DNA from: Caldifarciminota bacterium UBA6260
GTDB taxonomy: Bacteria > Hydrothermota > 32-111
Direction of reading: 5' to 3'
DNA length: 64,000 nt
Assembly (NCBI GenBank): GCA_002441125.1
Contig: DJVI01000005.1
Coordinates: forward strand, 1,480-65,479
Below, piece after piece: positions 54,602 through 62,883 of this stretch. A model generated the notes under the pieces. That model was not told where the DNA came from. It did no database searches and saw only the letters and a program-made list of their open reading frames with translations. The position numbers and the translations under genes are program-made. Within the stretch, counting starts at the first letter, position 1; every line of letters begins with the position of its first letter.

Positions 54602-56148
54602 TCTCCCATCTTTTTCTTTATACTGTTTTTGATTAGAATCTGTTGTCCAACTGACAAAAGGTTATAGATAAACCAATAGAGATTTATTCCAGAAGGCATA
54701 TTTAAAAATAAAATCGCTATCATAATAGGCATAACATAAACAAGAATTTTCTGTGATTCGTCTGTTGCTGTTGAAGAGATCTTTTGTGAGAAGAACATCG
54801 TTACACCTGTAAGAATAGGAAGAACATAATAAGGATCCTTGTAGGAAAGATCTTTTATCCAGAATGCAAAAGGTGCCTGTCTTAGTTCTATCGTTGTTCT
54901 TAGTATAGCATATAGAGCGAAAAAAATTGGCATCTGTATCAGAATCGGTAAGCAACCCATAAAAGGATTTATTCCAGATTTTTTATAAAGGTTCATAGTT
55001 TCAGTGTTAAGTTTTTGAGGGTCCTTTTCATATTTTTTCTTCAACTCTTCAAGTTGTGGTTGTATCATCTGCATCTTTCTCATAGATGAGAATGATGTAA
55101 AAGTCAATGGTGAAAATATAACTATGAATAGTATTGAAAGGATTATGATTATTATTCCATAGTTTGGAATAAATTTATACATAAAAATCAAAAATGAAAG
55201 TATGAGTTTACTTATTGGTTGTATCAATGACCAGCCGAAATCTGGAATTTTGTCCATTCCATTTTTCAACTCTTTCAAAATCCTGTAATCTACTGGACCA
55301 ACATAAAAGTCAACTGAGTCTGATAGTAAAGAAAATTGTGCTTCAAGTTTTTTGTTTTCAAGTTTTCTCACCTCTATATTATCTCCATCCCCTATAACAC
55401 CTATGAAGAAATATTTCGTTTGCATTCCCATCCAATCAAAATTTCCAGGATATGTTGATACATTTTTTACATTTTTCTCTTTAATCCTGTAAATACTGTT
55501 AAAGCTATGATAACTGACACCATAGTACTGAAATTCATCAGATATGTTATCCTCTGTGAAAGAGATTCCCTTTTCAAGTATATACTCCTTTTTATCGAGA
55601 GGAATATTTGAACTAACTTTATGTGTTATAAGATAACTTCCCTTTTTGAAGATAAAAGTTCTTGTGATTTTTATGGTATCAAAAAAACCTACCATAACCA
55701 AAGAATCAACATCATTTTTTAATGGATTTATATCCCCAACATAAACTGTTTTAAAATTGATGTTTGAAAAATCAACTATAAGATTATTCGATTTTATTAT
55801 AAGTGTAAAAGATCTTTGCCCATCTTTTAAAAGTTCAAGAGAGTCCCCTTTTCTTGTTTTATAATTTTTTAAAATTAGTGAAGTGAAGGAACCTGAAAGG
55901 GAAGAGATCTTTCCTTTTATGAGATCTGTTTCAAAATAAAAGAATGTCATATCTTTGGGAACAATATAATTTTCTGGGGAAACCTTTTGCAAAGTTTCGA
56001 CTTCTTTTAAAATCGTATCTTCTTTTTGAACATTTAAAGTATCTGATGGATTTTGAACCATCTGTGTTTTGGGAGTCATATAGGAATAATAGGTAAAAAT
56101 AAGAATAATAAGTAAAAACATGATAAGCATTTTTGTTGAATTGTTCAT
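54598..56148 (-). CDS. yidC: YidC/Oxa1 membrane insertase
   Basis: 516 aa with an N-terminal helix (about 5-25), a long periplasmic beta domain (about 60-320) as in Gram-negative YidC, and the C-terminal five-helix core: IIIILSILFIVIFSPLTF, the LKKKYEKDPQKLN charged loop and NPFMGCLPILIQMPIFFALY. Inserts proteins into the inner membrane. It lies 8 nt after yidD. The periplasmic domain supports a diderm organism. Confidence 0.95.
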   Translation of the reverse strand: MNNSTKMLIMFLLIILIFTYYSYMTPKTQMVQNPSDTLNVQKEDTILKEVETLQKVSPENYIVPKDMTFFYFETDLIKGKISSLSGSFTSLILKNYKTRKGDSLELLKDGQRSFTLIIKSNNLIVDFSNINFKTVYVGDINPLKNDVDSLVMVGFFDTIKITRTFIFKKGSYLITHKVSSNIPLDKKEYILEKGISFTEDNISDEFQYYGVSYHSFNSIYRIKEKNVKNVSTYPGNFDWMGMQTKYFFIGVIGDGDNIEVRKLENKKLEAQFSLLSDSVDFYVGPVDYRILKELKNGMDKIPDFGWSLIQPISKLILSFLIFMYKFIPNYGIIIIILSILFIVIFSPLTFTSFSSMRKMQMIQPQLEELKKKYEKDPQKLNTETMNLYKKSGINPFMGCLPILIQMPIFFALYAILRTTIELRQAPFAFWIKDLSYKDPYYVLPILTGVTMFFSQKISSTATDESQKILVYVMPIMIAILFLNMPSGINLYWFIYNLLSVGQQILIKNSIKKKMGE

Positions 56149-56156
56149 AAAAACTC

Positions 56157-56366
56157 CTATTTGAGTGGGTCCTCTCCACCCTTTGAAAATGGGTTACATC
56201 TTAATATTCTTTTTGCTGACAAAAAGGATGCTTTAAAAAAATTGTACTTTTTGTAAGCCTGTAAAGAGTACTCTGAACATGTTGGAGTGAAACGACATGT
56301 TGGGGGGAATAAAGGAGATATAAATTTTCTGTAAACCTTTATTAAAAAAATCACAATTTTATTCAT
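56157..56366 (-). CDS. yidD: membrane protein insertion efficiency factor YidD
   Basis: 69 aa with the full YidD signature: [37 protein letters not shown] and [16 protein letters not shown], including the three conserved Cys. It assists YidC-dependent insertion. The start overlaps rnpA by 4 nt. Confidence 0.95.
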   Translation of the reverse strand: MNKIVIFLIKVYRKFISPLFPPTCRFTPTCSEYSLQAYKKYNFFKASFLSAKRILRCNPFSKGGEDPLK

Positions 56367-56698
56367 ACCTCTTTTACCTTCTTAACGATCTCAGTAAATT
56401 CTTCCTTCAACTTTTCTATATCTTTTGTTAAAATTTTCCTGTTAGCAATAAAAACATAGTTTAAATTTTTATCGAATTCAGATTCGTTTTCAACAAAAAG
56501 TTTTCGAAGAATCCTTTTCATCCTGTTTCTTTCAACTATCGTTCTATAGTTTCCCTTTTTAACAGTAAAAGCGACCTTTTTCTCTTTCCCATCTTTATAC
56601 AAAAGAATAAATGAGTCAGATGAAATCCTTTTAGGATTTTCAAATACTCTCTTTATTTCATTCTCTTTTAAAATCGGGGTATTCCCAATTTTCCTCAT
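56363..56698 (-). CDS. rnpA: ribonuclease P protein component
   Basis: 111 aa, basic. The signature [17 protein letters not shown] (about 72-88) matches the RNR motif of RnpA, which supports the RNase P RNA in tRNA 5' processing. It begins within the rpmH stop codon (ATGA). The RNA subunit gene rnpB was not found in the window. Confidence 0.93.
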   Translation of the reverse strand: MRKIGNTPILKENEIKRVFENPKRISSDSFILLYKDGKEKKVAFTVKKGNYRTIVERNRMKRILRKLFVENESEFDKNLNYVFIANRKILTKDIEKLKEEFTEIVKKVKEV

Positions 56699-56844
56699 AC
56701 CTTAGGATCGGAGACAGTCAAGCGTTTTCTTCCTTTTGCCCTTCTTCTTGAAAGGACTTCTCTTCCGTTGGTTGTCTCCATCCTTTTTCTGAATCCATGT
56801 TTTCTAACTCTTTTTATCTTACTTGGATGATAAGTTGGTTTCAT
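56695..56844 (-). CDS. rpmH: 50S ribosomal protein L34
   Basis: 49 aa, small and easily overlooked. It reads [20 protein letters not shown], then [20 protein letters not shown] and RLTVSDPKV, all typical of L34. AGGAGG lies just before ATG 56844, behind a TTGACT/TAGAAT promoter. Its TGA overlaps the rnpA ATG. In many bacteria dnaA and oriC lie just beyond rpmH; here a 132-nt gap and a YkgJ-like gene follow and no DnaA boxes were seen. Confidence 0.97.
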   Translation of the reverse strand: MKPTYHPSKIKRVRKHGFRKRMETTNGREVLSRRRAKGRKRLTVSDPKV

Positions 56845-56893
56845 TATACCTCCTATCCAAAACTTAAATCATCATAAATTTTTAAAAGAAAGT

Positions 56894-56921
56894 ATTCTAC
56901 ATAAAAATTCTTTCAAGTCAA
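56894..56921 (-). promoter_or_regulatory. rpmH operon promoter
   Basis: Minus strand TTGACT (56921-56916), 16-bp spacer, TAGAAT (56899-56894); leader about 43 nt ending in AGGAGG. Confidence 0.7.
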
Positions 56922-56942
56922 TAAGAAATTTAACTTTTCTTG

Positions 56943-56970
56943 TTGAATAGTTTTATTTTTTTATTATTAT
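56943..56970 (+). promoter_or_regulatory. leaderless-type promoter of the YkgJ-like gene
   Basis: TTGAAT (56943-56948), 16-bp spacer, TATTAT (56965-56970), six bases to ATG 56977; no ribosome site. Confidence 0.7.
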
Positions 56971-56976
56971 AAATTA

Positions 56977-57501
56977 ATGGAAATAATTAAAAAGATAGAA
57001 GAAATAAAAAAAATTTCAAAGTTAAAATCTGTTGAGAATGAAAAATTTTTTGAAATTTTTAGAGATTTCAACGAAGAACTTAAAAAATCTTACGATAAAC
57101 CTGTAAAAAATTTCTATCAGCAATTGACAAAAATCATAAATTGTAGAGAATGTGGCAACTGTTGTAGGGATATAATAATTGTTTTTGAAAAGGATGATAT
57201 CCCTCTACTTTCAAAAGGTATAGGGAAAAGTGAAAAAGAAATTGTCGAACAAGATTTTATTTTCTATGAAAAACATAAAGTTTACATTATGAACCAATCT
57301 CCTTGCAAATTTCTAAAAGGGAATGAATGTTCAATATATCCATTCAGGGGAACAGAATGCAGGGAATTCCCTTACATAGAAACAAAAGAATTTTCAAAGA
57401 TATACAATTATGTCTTTCAGGGTTATTCAATTTGCCCTTTCCATTTCAATATAGTTGAATTTGTAAAAAATTTATCTGTTGACAATTTAAAAATCAATTG
57501 A
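56977..57501 (+). CDS. YkgJ family cysteine-cluster protein
   Basis: 174 aa. The cluster NCRECGNCCRDI (about residues 50-61), SPCKFLKGNECSIYPFRGTECREFP (about 110-133) and a later C give the CxxCxxCC...C...C...C pattern of YkgJ proteins, thought to bind zinc or an Fe-S cluster; function is unknown. The first gene of a three-gene run with the PAS/GAF and permease genes. Starts six bases after a -10, no Shine-Dalgarno site. Confidence 0.85.
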   Translation: MEIIKKIEEIKKISKLKSVENEKFFEIFRDFNEELKKSYDKPVKNFYQQLTKIINCRECGNCCRDIIIVFEKDDIPLLSKGIGKSEKEIVEQDFIFYEKHKVYIMNQSPCKFLKGNECSIYPFRGTECREFPYIETKEFSKIYNYVFQGYSICPFHFNIVEFVKNLSVDNLKIN

Positions 57502-57513
57502 TAGACTTAAAAA

Positions 57514-59082
57514 ATGTTAGATTTTGAAAAATATGATTTTGAAAAGTTAATAGATATTGCTAAAAAACAGGAAGCAATATTCTATAAATTCTTGAATCTG
57601 ATAGATGATGCAATTTTGCTTGTTAATAAAAATTTTGTTGTTGAATTTTTGAATGAAAAAGCTAAAGAACTTTTTGATATAAAAAATGAAGGTGATATAT
57701 CTCTTAAACATTTTTTCAATGATTTTGAACTTGAACAGAAAAAGGAAGCAATTTCTAAAGCGATAAATCTTAAAAAAGTATTAGATGTTGATAACCTTAC
57801 TATTATAAAAGGTCGAGAGATTTGGGTTAAAAATCTTTTCATTCCAGTAGAGGATCTTGAAAGTGATGACTTAAAAATACTTCTTTTCATTAAAGATATA
57901 ACATTCAGAAAATATGTTGAAGACCAAAATATAAAAGTCAACGAAAGGTTCGCAAAAATATTTCAAAACAATCCTTCTGTTGTTTTGATAAGCAGGGTTG
58001 AGGATGGAAAGATAATCGAAATAAACAGTTCTGTTGAAAAAGTTTTTGGTTATACACAAAGTGAAATCCTTGGTCAATCAACAAAAATTCTTTATGCTGA
58101 TCCAAGAGAAAGAGCTCTTTTCATTGATAAAATTTTAACTAAAGGACCAATAACAAATTACGAGTTAAAATTTAAAAGAAAAGACGGATCTATAGGTTGG
58201 GCGAGTATAAGTGCAGATTTTATAGAAATTGATGAGGAAAATTGTATTATAGCAATAATTAACGATATTTCGGAGAAAAAATTCTCATCACTTTTGAATG
58301 AGGCTCTCTATAGAATTTCAAATATTATATACAGTTCAAAAAATCTTGATGACCTTTTTGCAAAGTTACATGAGGAAATTAAAAATATAATATCCTCTGA
58401 AAACTTTTATGTCGCTATACACAATAAGGAGACAAACATAATAACTTTTCCATATTTTGTTGATCAAAAGGATAACCATGCACCATCAAAAAAGTTTGGA
58501 AATGGTTTAACAGAATATGTATTAAAAACAAAAGAAGCAAAGCTTTTAACAAGGCAAGATATAATAAATCTCTCAAGAAAGCAAGAGGCTGAGATCGTTG
58601 GAACTTTGAGTGAATATTGGCTTGGTGTTCCACTTTTAGGAGACAATTTTTCTGGAGTTCTTGCAGTTCAGAGCTATAATGAGAATACAAAATACAGCGA
58701 GAAGGATAAAGATTTTCTTTCATTTGTCGGGCAACAGATTTCAAGATTGATAGATAAAAAAATTCTTGAAGAGAAAACCAATTCACAGTTAAAAAGGTAT
58801 TATTCGATCCTTGAAGCTCTACCAACTCCACTTTTTGCAACTGATAACAATTTCAAAATATTTTTCTATAATGATAAATTTTTAAATTCCATCATGAAAC
58901 ATAAAAACGTTGGACCAGAGATAAAAATTACCGACATTATTCCAGATTTTTATTCATCAGAAATACACTTTTTATTAAAAGATGAAACTTTTACAAATAA
59001 AACTTTCTCTTTTGAATTTTTCGAAGCTAAAACTCTTCAGATTTCAAGAATAGAAGATGGATTCCTTTTTATCTTTATATAG
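57514..59082 (+). CDS. PAS-PAS-GAF-PAS sensor protein without an output domain
   Basis: 522 aa, soluble. PAS 1 (about 20-130, DAILLVNKNFVVEFLNEKAKELFDI), PAS 2 (about 145-255, with the PAC-like KRKDGSIGWASISADFIEID), GAF (about 270-425, LNEALYRISNIIYSSKNLDDL and LGVPLLGDNFSGVLAVQSY) and a short PAS 3 at the C-terminus (SILEALPTPLFATDNNFKIF). No kinase, GGDEF, EAL or HTH domain. Ligands unknown. No Shine-Dalgarno site; 12 nt after the YkgJ-like gene. Its 3' end overlaps the permease start by 26 nt, so translation of the two is probably coupled. Confidence 0.87.
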   Translation: MLDFEKYDFEKLIDIAKKQEAIFYKFLNLIDDAILLVNKNFVVEFLNEKAKELFDIKNEGDISLKHFFNDFELEQKKEAISKAINLKKVLDVDNLTIIKGREIWVKNLFIPVEDLESDDLKILLFIKDITFRKYVEDQNIKVNERFAKIFQNNPSVVLISRVEDGKIIEINSSVEKVFGYTQSEILGQSTKILYADPRERALFIDKILTKGPITNYELKFKRKDGSIGWASISADFIEIDEENCIIAIINDISEKKFSSLLNEALYRISNIIYSSKNLDDLFAKLHEEIKNIISSENFYVAIHNKETNIITFPYFVDQKDNHAPSKKFGNGLTEYVLKTKEAKLLTRQDIINLSRKQEAEIVGTLSEYWLGVPLLGDNFSGVLAVQSYNENTKYSEKDKDFLSFVGQQISRLIDKKILEEKTNSQLKRYYSILEALPTPLFATDNNFKIFFYNDKFLNSIMKHKNVGPEIKITDIIPDFYSSEIHFLLKDETFTNKTFSFEFFEAKTLQISRIEDGFLFIFI

Positions 59083-60328
59083 AGTAGTTAAAGATTATTT
59101 TCCTTTTTTTACAACTCTTATTGTTTTTTTTGTTATAGCTTTGAGAGAATTCTTCGGTGATAAGATAAAAATATACCTTGTAATGCTTTTTGGTGCTTTG
59201 TTTGTTATTTTTACAGGTAGTATCTCCTTAAAGGATTCTTTTAAAGCTATAGATTTCGATGTAATAATTTTTCTCGCATCTATTTTCATCGTTGGTGAGG
59301 CTTTATTCGAAAGTGGTTTCTTATACTCTATAAGTTACAGAATCTTTTCAAAAGCAAAAAATTTGAGTTATCTCTTTTTCCTTTATATAATGACGATGGG
59401 TATTTTTTCATATTTTTTTATGAACGATACGATAGCTATAATAGGAACTTTTCTTGCCATATACCTTTCAAAAAAATTTCAATTGGACAGTGGACCTTTA
59501 CTTTTAACATTAGCATACAGTGTGACACTTGGAAGTGTTGCAAGTCCAATTGGTAACCCTCAGAATCTTGTTATAGCTTCAAAGATTAAAACGGTAACAC
59601 CCTTTTTACCATTCACAAAATACCTTTTTATACCAACATTGCTGAATCTTTTTGTACTTTACTTTTTCATAACAATATATTTTAAAAAAAAGATAGATTT
59701 TAAAAGAAAGATCCTTTTCGAAAAGGAAAAATATGTAAAAAATAGAAACTTTAAAATCTCTTTCCTTTCAGTTTTACTTCTTATTTTTATGATATCTTTC
59801 AAAATAATATTACCTTTAATTTTTAAAAATATAAAAATGCCTCTTTTTATAATTCCAATACCATCCGCAATTCTAATTATTATTTTAAATCAAAACAGGA
59901 AACATATAATAAAAAATATCGATTACAGAACCCTGATATTTTTCGTTTCGATGTTTGTTCTTATGAAAAGTTTATACCTAAAAGGAAAACCAGATTTTCT
60001 ATTCAATTTCGAAAATATCAAAATCTCTTTAAACTTCATATTCTCCTCATCAATAATTTTAAGCCAACTTATTTCAAATGTTCCTTTTGTCATACTTTTT
60101 CTTGAAACTTTCAAAAATCTCGATCAAAGGTTACTTATGGCTCTCGCAGCTGGAAGTACAATAGCTGGGAATATTTTTCTTCTTGGTGCTGCAAGCAACA
60201 TTATAATTTTACAAACCGCAGAAAAAAAGGGATCCCGTTTAAAAATTATTGATTTTTCTAAATTAGGTATACCTTTAACTATTATAAATGTTTTAGTTTA
60301 TTTATTTTTCTTCTATATTTTCAAATGA
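59057..60328 (+). CDS. ArsB/NhaD-type anion or Na+/H+ transporter
   Basis: 423 aa with about 10-11 hydrophobic helices. Motifs of the ArsB/NhaD/citrate transporter (IT) superfamily: VIIFLASIFIVGEALFESG and SVTLGSVASPIGNPQNLVIA (about 150-170), and a second half-repeat with AAGSTIAGNIFLLGAASNIIIL. The substrate cannot be told from sequence: arsenite, other anions or Na+/H+ are all possible. The start is inside the PAS/GAF gene (26-nt overlap). No arsR or arsC nearby. Ends in a TGATCA junction. Confidence 0.85.
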   Translation: MDSFLSLYRVVKDYFPFFTTLIVFFVIALREFFGDKIKIYLVMLFGALFVIFTGSISLKDSFKAIDFDVIIFLASIFIVGEALFESGFLYSISYRIFSKAKNLSYLFFLYIMTMGIFSYFFMNDTIAIIGTFLAIYLSKKFQLDSGPLLLTLAYSVTLGSVASPIGNPQNLVIASKIKTVTPFLPFTKYLFIPTLLNLFVLYFFITIYFKKKIDFKRKILFEKEKYVKNRNFKISFLSVLLLIFMISFKIILPLIFKNIKMPLFIIPIPSAILIIILNQNRKHIIKNIDYRTLIFFVSMFVLMKSLYLKGKPDFLFNFENIKISLNFIFSSSIILSQLISNVPFVILFLETFKNLDQRLLMALAAGSTIAGNIFLLGAASNIIILQTAEKKGSRLKIIDFSKLGIPLTIINVLVYLFFFYIFK

Positions 60329-60331
60329 TCA
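60326..60331. other. TGATCA convergent stop junction (permease/lipoprotein)
   Basis: TGA 60326-60328 abuts TGA of the minus-strand gene (60331-60329). Confidence 0.95.
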
Positions 60332-60931
60332 TCTCGTAATGATTTCTTTTAATTCAATAATGTAACCAACTTCCATTTTAAGTATTAAAGGAAAAGAGTA
60401 ATCATCAAGAATTGAAAAGTAACCAAAAAGATCACTCGACGCATTTATACATTTTAGTTCAATTTCTTTCCCATCAACTACACAATAATAACTATCTCTG
60501 TCTCCAAATGTTAGATGCTCTTCCCCATCCCCAACATCTATCGTAACTTCTTTTTTGTTGACAAGATCTCTAAAAACTTTTTTTGAAAAAAGAATAGATG
60601 TCTTTTCTTTTGTATCAACTATACCACCATCCCAAAAATTCATAAATATTTTCATTGAATTTTCAAGGGATTTTTTCGAAATATTAATTTCTCCCTCTCC
60701 AACAACATTACCGTCAGATAGAGTATATTTGTAAGTAAGATCTCCTTTAATTTTTTCTATTTCAACTTTTAAAGTGTACATATCACCCCATGAAGAAACT
60801 TCGTAAACAAGAGTCGTTCCACTTTTAAAAAATTTTGAATATTGAGAACTTTGAGTTTTAAAATCTTTTGCACAGTTTACAGTTAAAATAATAAAAAGAG
60901 TTAATAAAAATTTTTTTATGAATTTTTCCAT
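60329..60931 (-). CDS. hypothetical lipoprotein
   Basis: 200 aa from ATG 60931, which follows GGAGGGAGA. An upstream frame to 60967 lies in the promoter. Signal with lipobox TVNC (Cys about residue 20). The rest (SSWGDMYTLKVEIEKIKGDL, ISKKSLENSMKIFMNFWDGG) is beta-rich with no recognised family; a secreted or periplasmic lipid-anchored protein. Convergent with the permease gene and divergent from the acyl-CoA synthetase. Confidence 0.75.
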   Translation of the reverse strand: MEKFIKKFLLTLFIILTVNCAKDFKTQSSQYSKFFKSGTTLVYEVSSWGDMYTLKVEIEKIKGDLTYKYTLSDGNVVGEGEINISKKSLENSMKIFMNFWDGGIVDTKEKTSILFSKKVFRDLVNKKEVTIDVGDGEEHLTFGDRDSYYCVVDGKEIELKCINASSDLFGYFSILDDYSFPLILKMEVGYIIELKEIITR

Positions 60932-60949
60932 TCTCCCTCCATTTTTTTT

Positions 60950-60978
60950 ATTATAATTTATTACCAAAAATTTTTCAA
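60950..60978 (-). promoter_or_regulatory. promoter of the hypothetical lipoprotein
   Basis: Minus strand TTGAAA (60978-60973), 17-bp spacer, TATAAT (60955-60950); GGAGG follows. Confidence 0.65.
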
Positions 60979-61002
60979 TCTTCTTTTAAAAATAAAAAAA
61001 AA

Positions 61003-61011
61003 TGTTATAAT
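61003..61011 (+). promoter_or_regulatory. extended -10 promoter of the acyl-CoA synthetase gene
   Basis: TGTTATAAT, an extended -10 element, ends six bases before ATG 61018. No convincing -35; no ribosome site, so probably leaderless. Confidence 0.6.
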
Positions 61012-61017
61012 TATTTT

Positions 61018-62883
61018 ATGGAAAAAATAATTAACTCAAAAACATTAACAGAGATGTTTGAAAACTCTGTTGCAAGGTATCCTTTTAGGATTATACAGAG
61101 TTATAGAAAGGATAACTCCATAGTTAACATAACATACAAAGAATTTTTTGAAAAGGTGAAAAAGGTTTCTTCAGCATTAAGAAAACTGGGAGTTAAAAAG
61201 GGAACAAAAGTTTTACTAATATCTGACAACAGGTATGAATGGTTGATTTCCGATATAGCGCTAATGTTTATAGGTGGTATCGATGTTCCAAGAAGTTCTT
61301 CAACACCAGAAAGTGAGTTGAATTTCATTGCAAAACATTCTGATTCGGAATTCGCAATCATAGAGGATGAAAAACTTTACGAACCTATAAAAGATGTTAT
61401 AAAAAAAGAAAAAGTTATAGTTTTCAACTACTCTCAAAACTTTATAAATTTTTCAGAACTTCTTTCCGATGATGCTAAAGAATTCAAAAGAGAGAATATA
61501 AACGGGGATGACCTTGTTACAATAATTTACACATCTGGAACAACGGGAAACCCAAAAGGAGTTATGCTTTCCCACAAGAATTTTATGCATAATGTTTCAA
61601 CTATAACTCCTTTGATAAAATTCAAAACTTTTGGAAGAGAACAGGATGTCGCTTTATCTATTTTACCTGTCTGGCATATATTTGAAAGAACTTTTGAATA
61701 TGTATGTATTGCTGGTGGAGCGAAAACTTTTTATTCCAATGTAAAAAATTTTGCAAGAGATCTTGTAGAAATAAAACCTACCATTATGAGTGCTGTCCCA
61801 AGAATATGGGAACATATATACAGAAAAATCATAGATAGGATGAAAAGTGAAAAACTTTTCAAAAAAACATTGTTCTATATTTTTTTAAAAATAAGAGAAA
61901 AACATCTTTACTCTTACAGGGTTCTCACAAACAGAGATACCATACTTTACGATGAGGGTTACAAAAAAAGATTTTTCAAAATAATTTCATCTCTTTTTCT
62001 TTTTCCACTTCTTCTTGTTCCTTCACTTCTTGCCTATTTTATCTTTGAACCTATCAGGGATAATTTGGGTGGTAGGCTTAGGGGTGCGTTCACTGGTGGA
62101 GGTATGATTCCAAAATATATAGACAACTTTTTTAACACGGTAGGGATAACACTTCTAAACGCTTACGGAATGACGGAAGCATCTCCAGGTATAAGTTCAA
62201 GAAGATTCGATTACAACTACCTTTTCACTGCCGGTATTCCATTTGATAGAACTCAAATAACTTTAAGAGATGAAAATGGAAAGATTGTTAAAAAAGGTGA
62301 AAAGGGAATAATATATGTAAAAGGTGAACAGGTAATGAAAGGTTATTATAAAAATGAAGAGGAAACCAAAAAGGTTTTAACTGAAGATGGATGGTTGAAT
62401 ACTGGTGATATAGGATTTTTAACAAAGAACAACAACCTTATAATTCTTGGTAGGGCTAAAGATACGATAGTACTTTTAGGTGGAGAGAATGTTGAACCGC
62501 AAAGGATTGAAGAGAAACTTGAAGAAAATGAATTCATTTCCCATGCTCTTGTTGTCGGAGATGATGAAAAAGATCTTTCAGCTTTGATCTTTATTGAGGA
62601 AGAAAAACTTAAAAATCTTGTTAAAGAGTTAAAACTGAATATAGAGGATCTGAAAGATGCCGTAGATAATATAAAAGTTAAAGAGTTTTTAAAAAATTTT
62701 GTTGAGGAAAATGTTAACAGGTCAAAGAATTTTCATCCTTTCGAATCTGTAAAAAATTTCACAATAATACCTGAAAAATTGCAGATAGGAAAAGAGATAA
62801 CTGAAACTTTGAAAAAAAGAAGAAAGCTTCTAATTGAAAAATATAGAAACAGGATTGAAGAGATGTATAGAAAAAGAAGATGA
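61018..62883 (+). CDS. long-chain acyl-CoA synthetase (AMP-forming, FadD type)
   Basis: 621 aa. AMP-binding motif IIYTSGTTGNPKGVMLSHKN (about 170-190), A5 LLNAYGMTEASPG (about 380-392), A7 LNTGDIGFLTKNNNLIILGRAKD (about 461-485). A long insert with a hydrophobic helix (LFLFPLLLVPSLLAYFIF, about 325-342) as in membrane-associated long-chain synthetases (FadD15 type). Makes fatty acyl-CoA from free fatty acids. The stop overlaps the patatin gene start (ATGA), so the two are coupled. Confidence 0.92.
   Translation: MEKIINSKTLTEMFENSVARYPFRIIQSYRKDNSIVNITYKEFFEKVKKVSSALRKLGVKKGTKVLLISDNRYEWLISDIALMFIGGIDVPRSSSTPESELNFIAKHSDSEFAIIEDEKLYEPIKDVIKKEKVIVFNYSQNFINFSELLSDDAKEFKRENINGDDLVTIIYTSGTTGNPKGVMLSHKNFMHNVSTITPLIKFKTFGREQDVALSILPVWHIFERTFEYVCIAGGAKTFYSNVKNFARDLVEIKPTIMSAVPRIWEHIYRKIIDRMKSEKLFKKTLFYIFLKIREKHLYSYRVLTNRDTILYDEGYKKRFFKIISSLFLFPLLLVPSLLAYFIFEPIRDNLGGRLRGAFTGGGMIPKYIDNFFNTVGITLLNAYGMTEASPGISSRRFDYNYLFTAGIPFDRTQITLRDENGKIVKKGEKGIIYVKGEQVMKGYYKNEEETKKVLTEDGWLNTGDIGFLTKNNNLIILGRAKDTIVLLGGENVEPQRIEEKLEENEFISHALVVGDDEKDLSALIFIEEEKLKNLVKELKLNIEDLKDAVDNIKVKEFLKNFVEENVNRSKNFHPFESVKNFTIIPEKLQIGKEITETLKKRRKLLIEKYRNRIEEMYRKRR

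Noticed and set aside
56845..56976. Possible oriC beside rpmH
   Set aside because: No dnaA gene, no DnaA-box-like TTATCCACA repeats; the gap is filled by two divergent promoters.
58415..58840. 141-codon minus-strand frame inside the PAS/GAF gene
   Set aside because: Antisense shadow; composition is leucine-rich noise and the plus strand has full PAS and GAF motifs.
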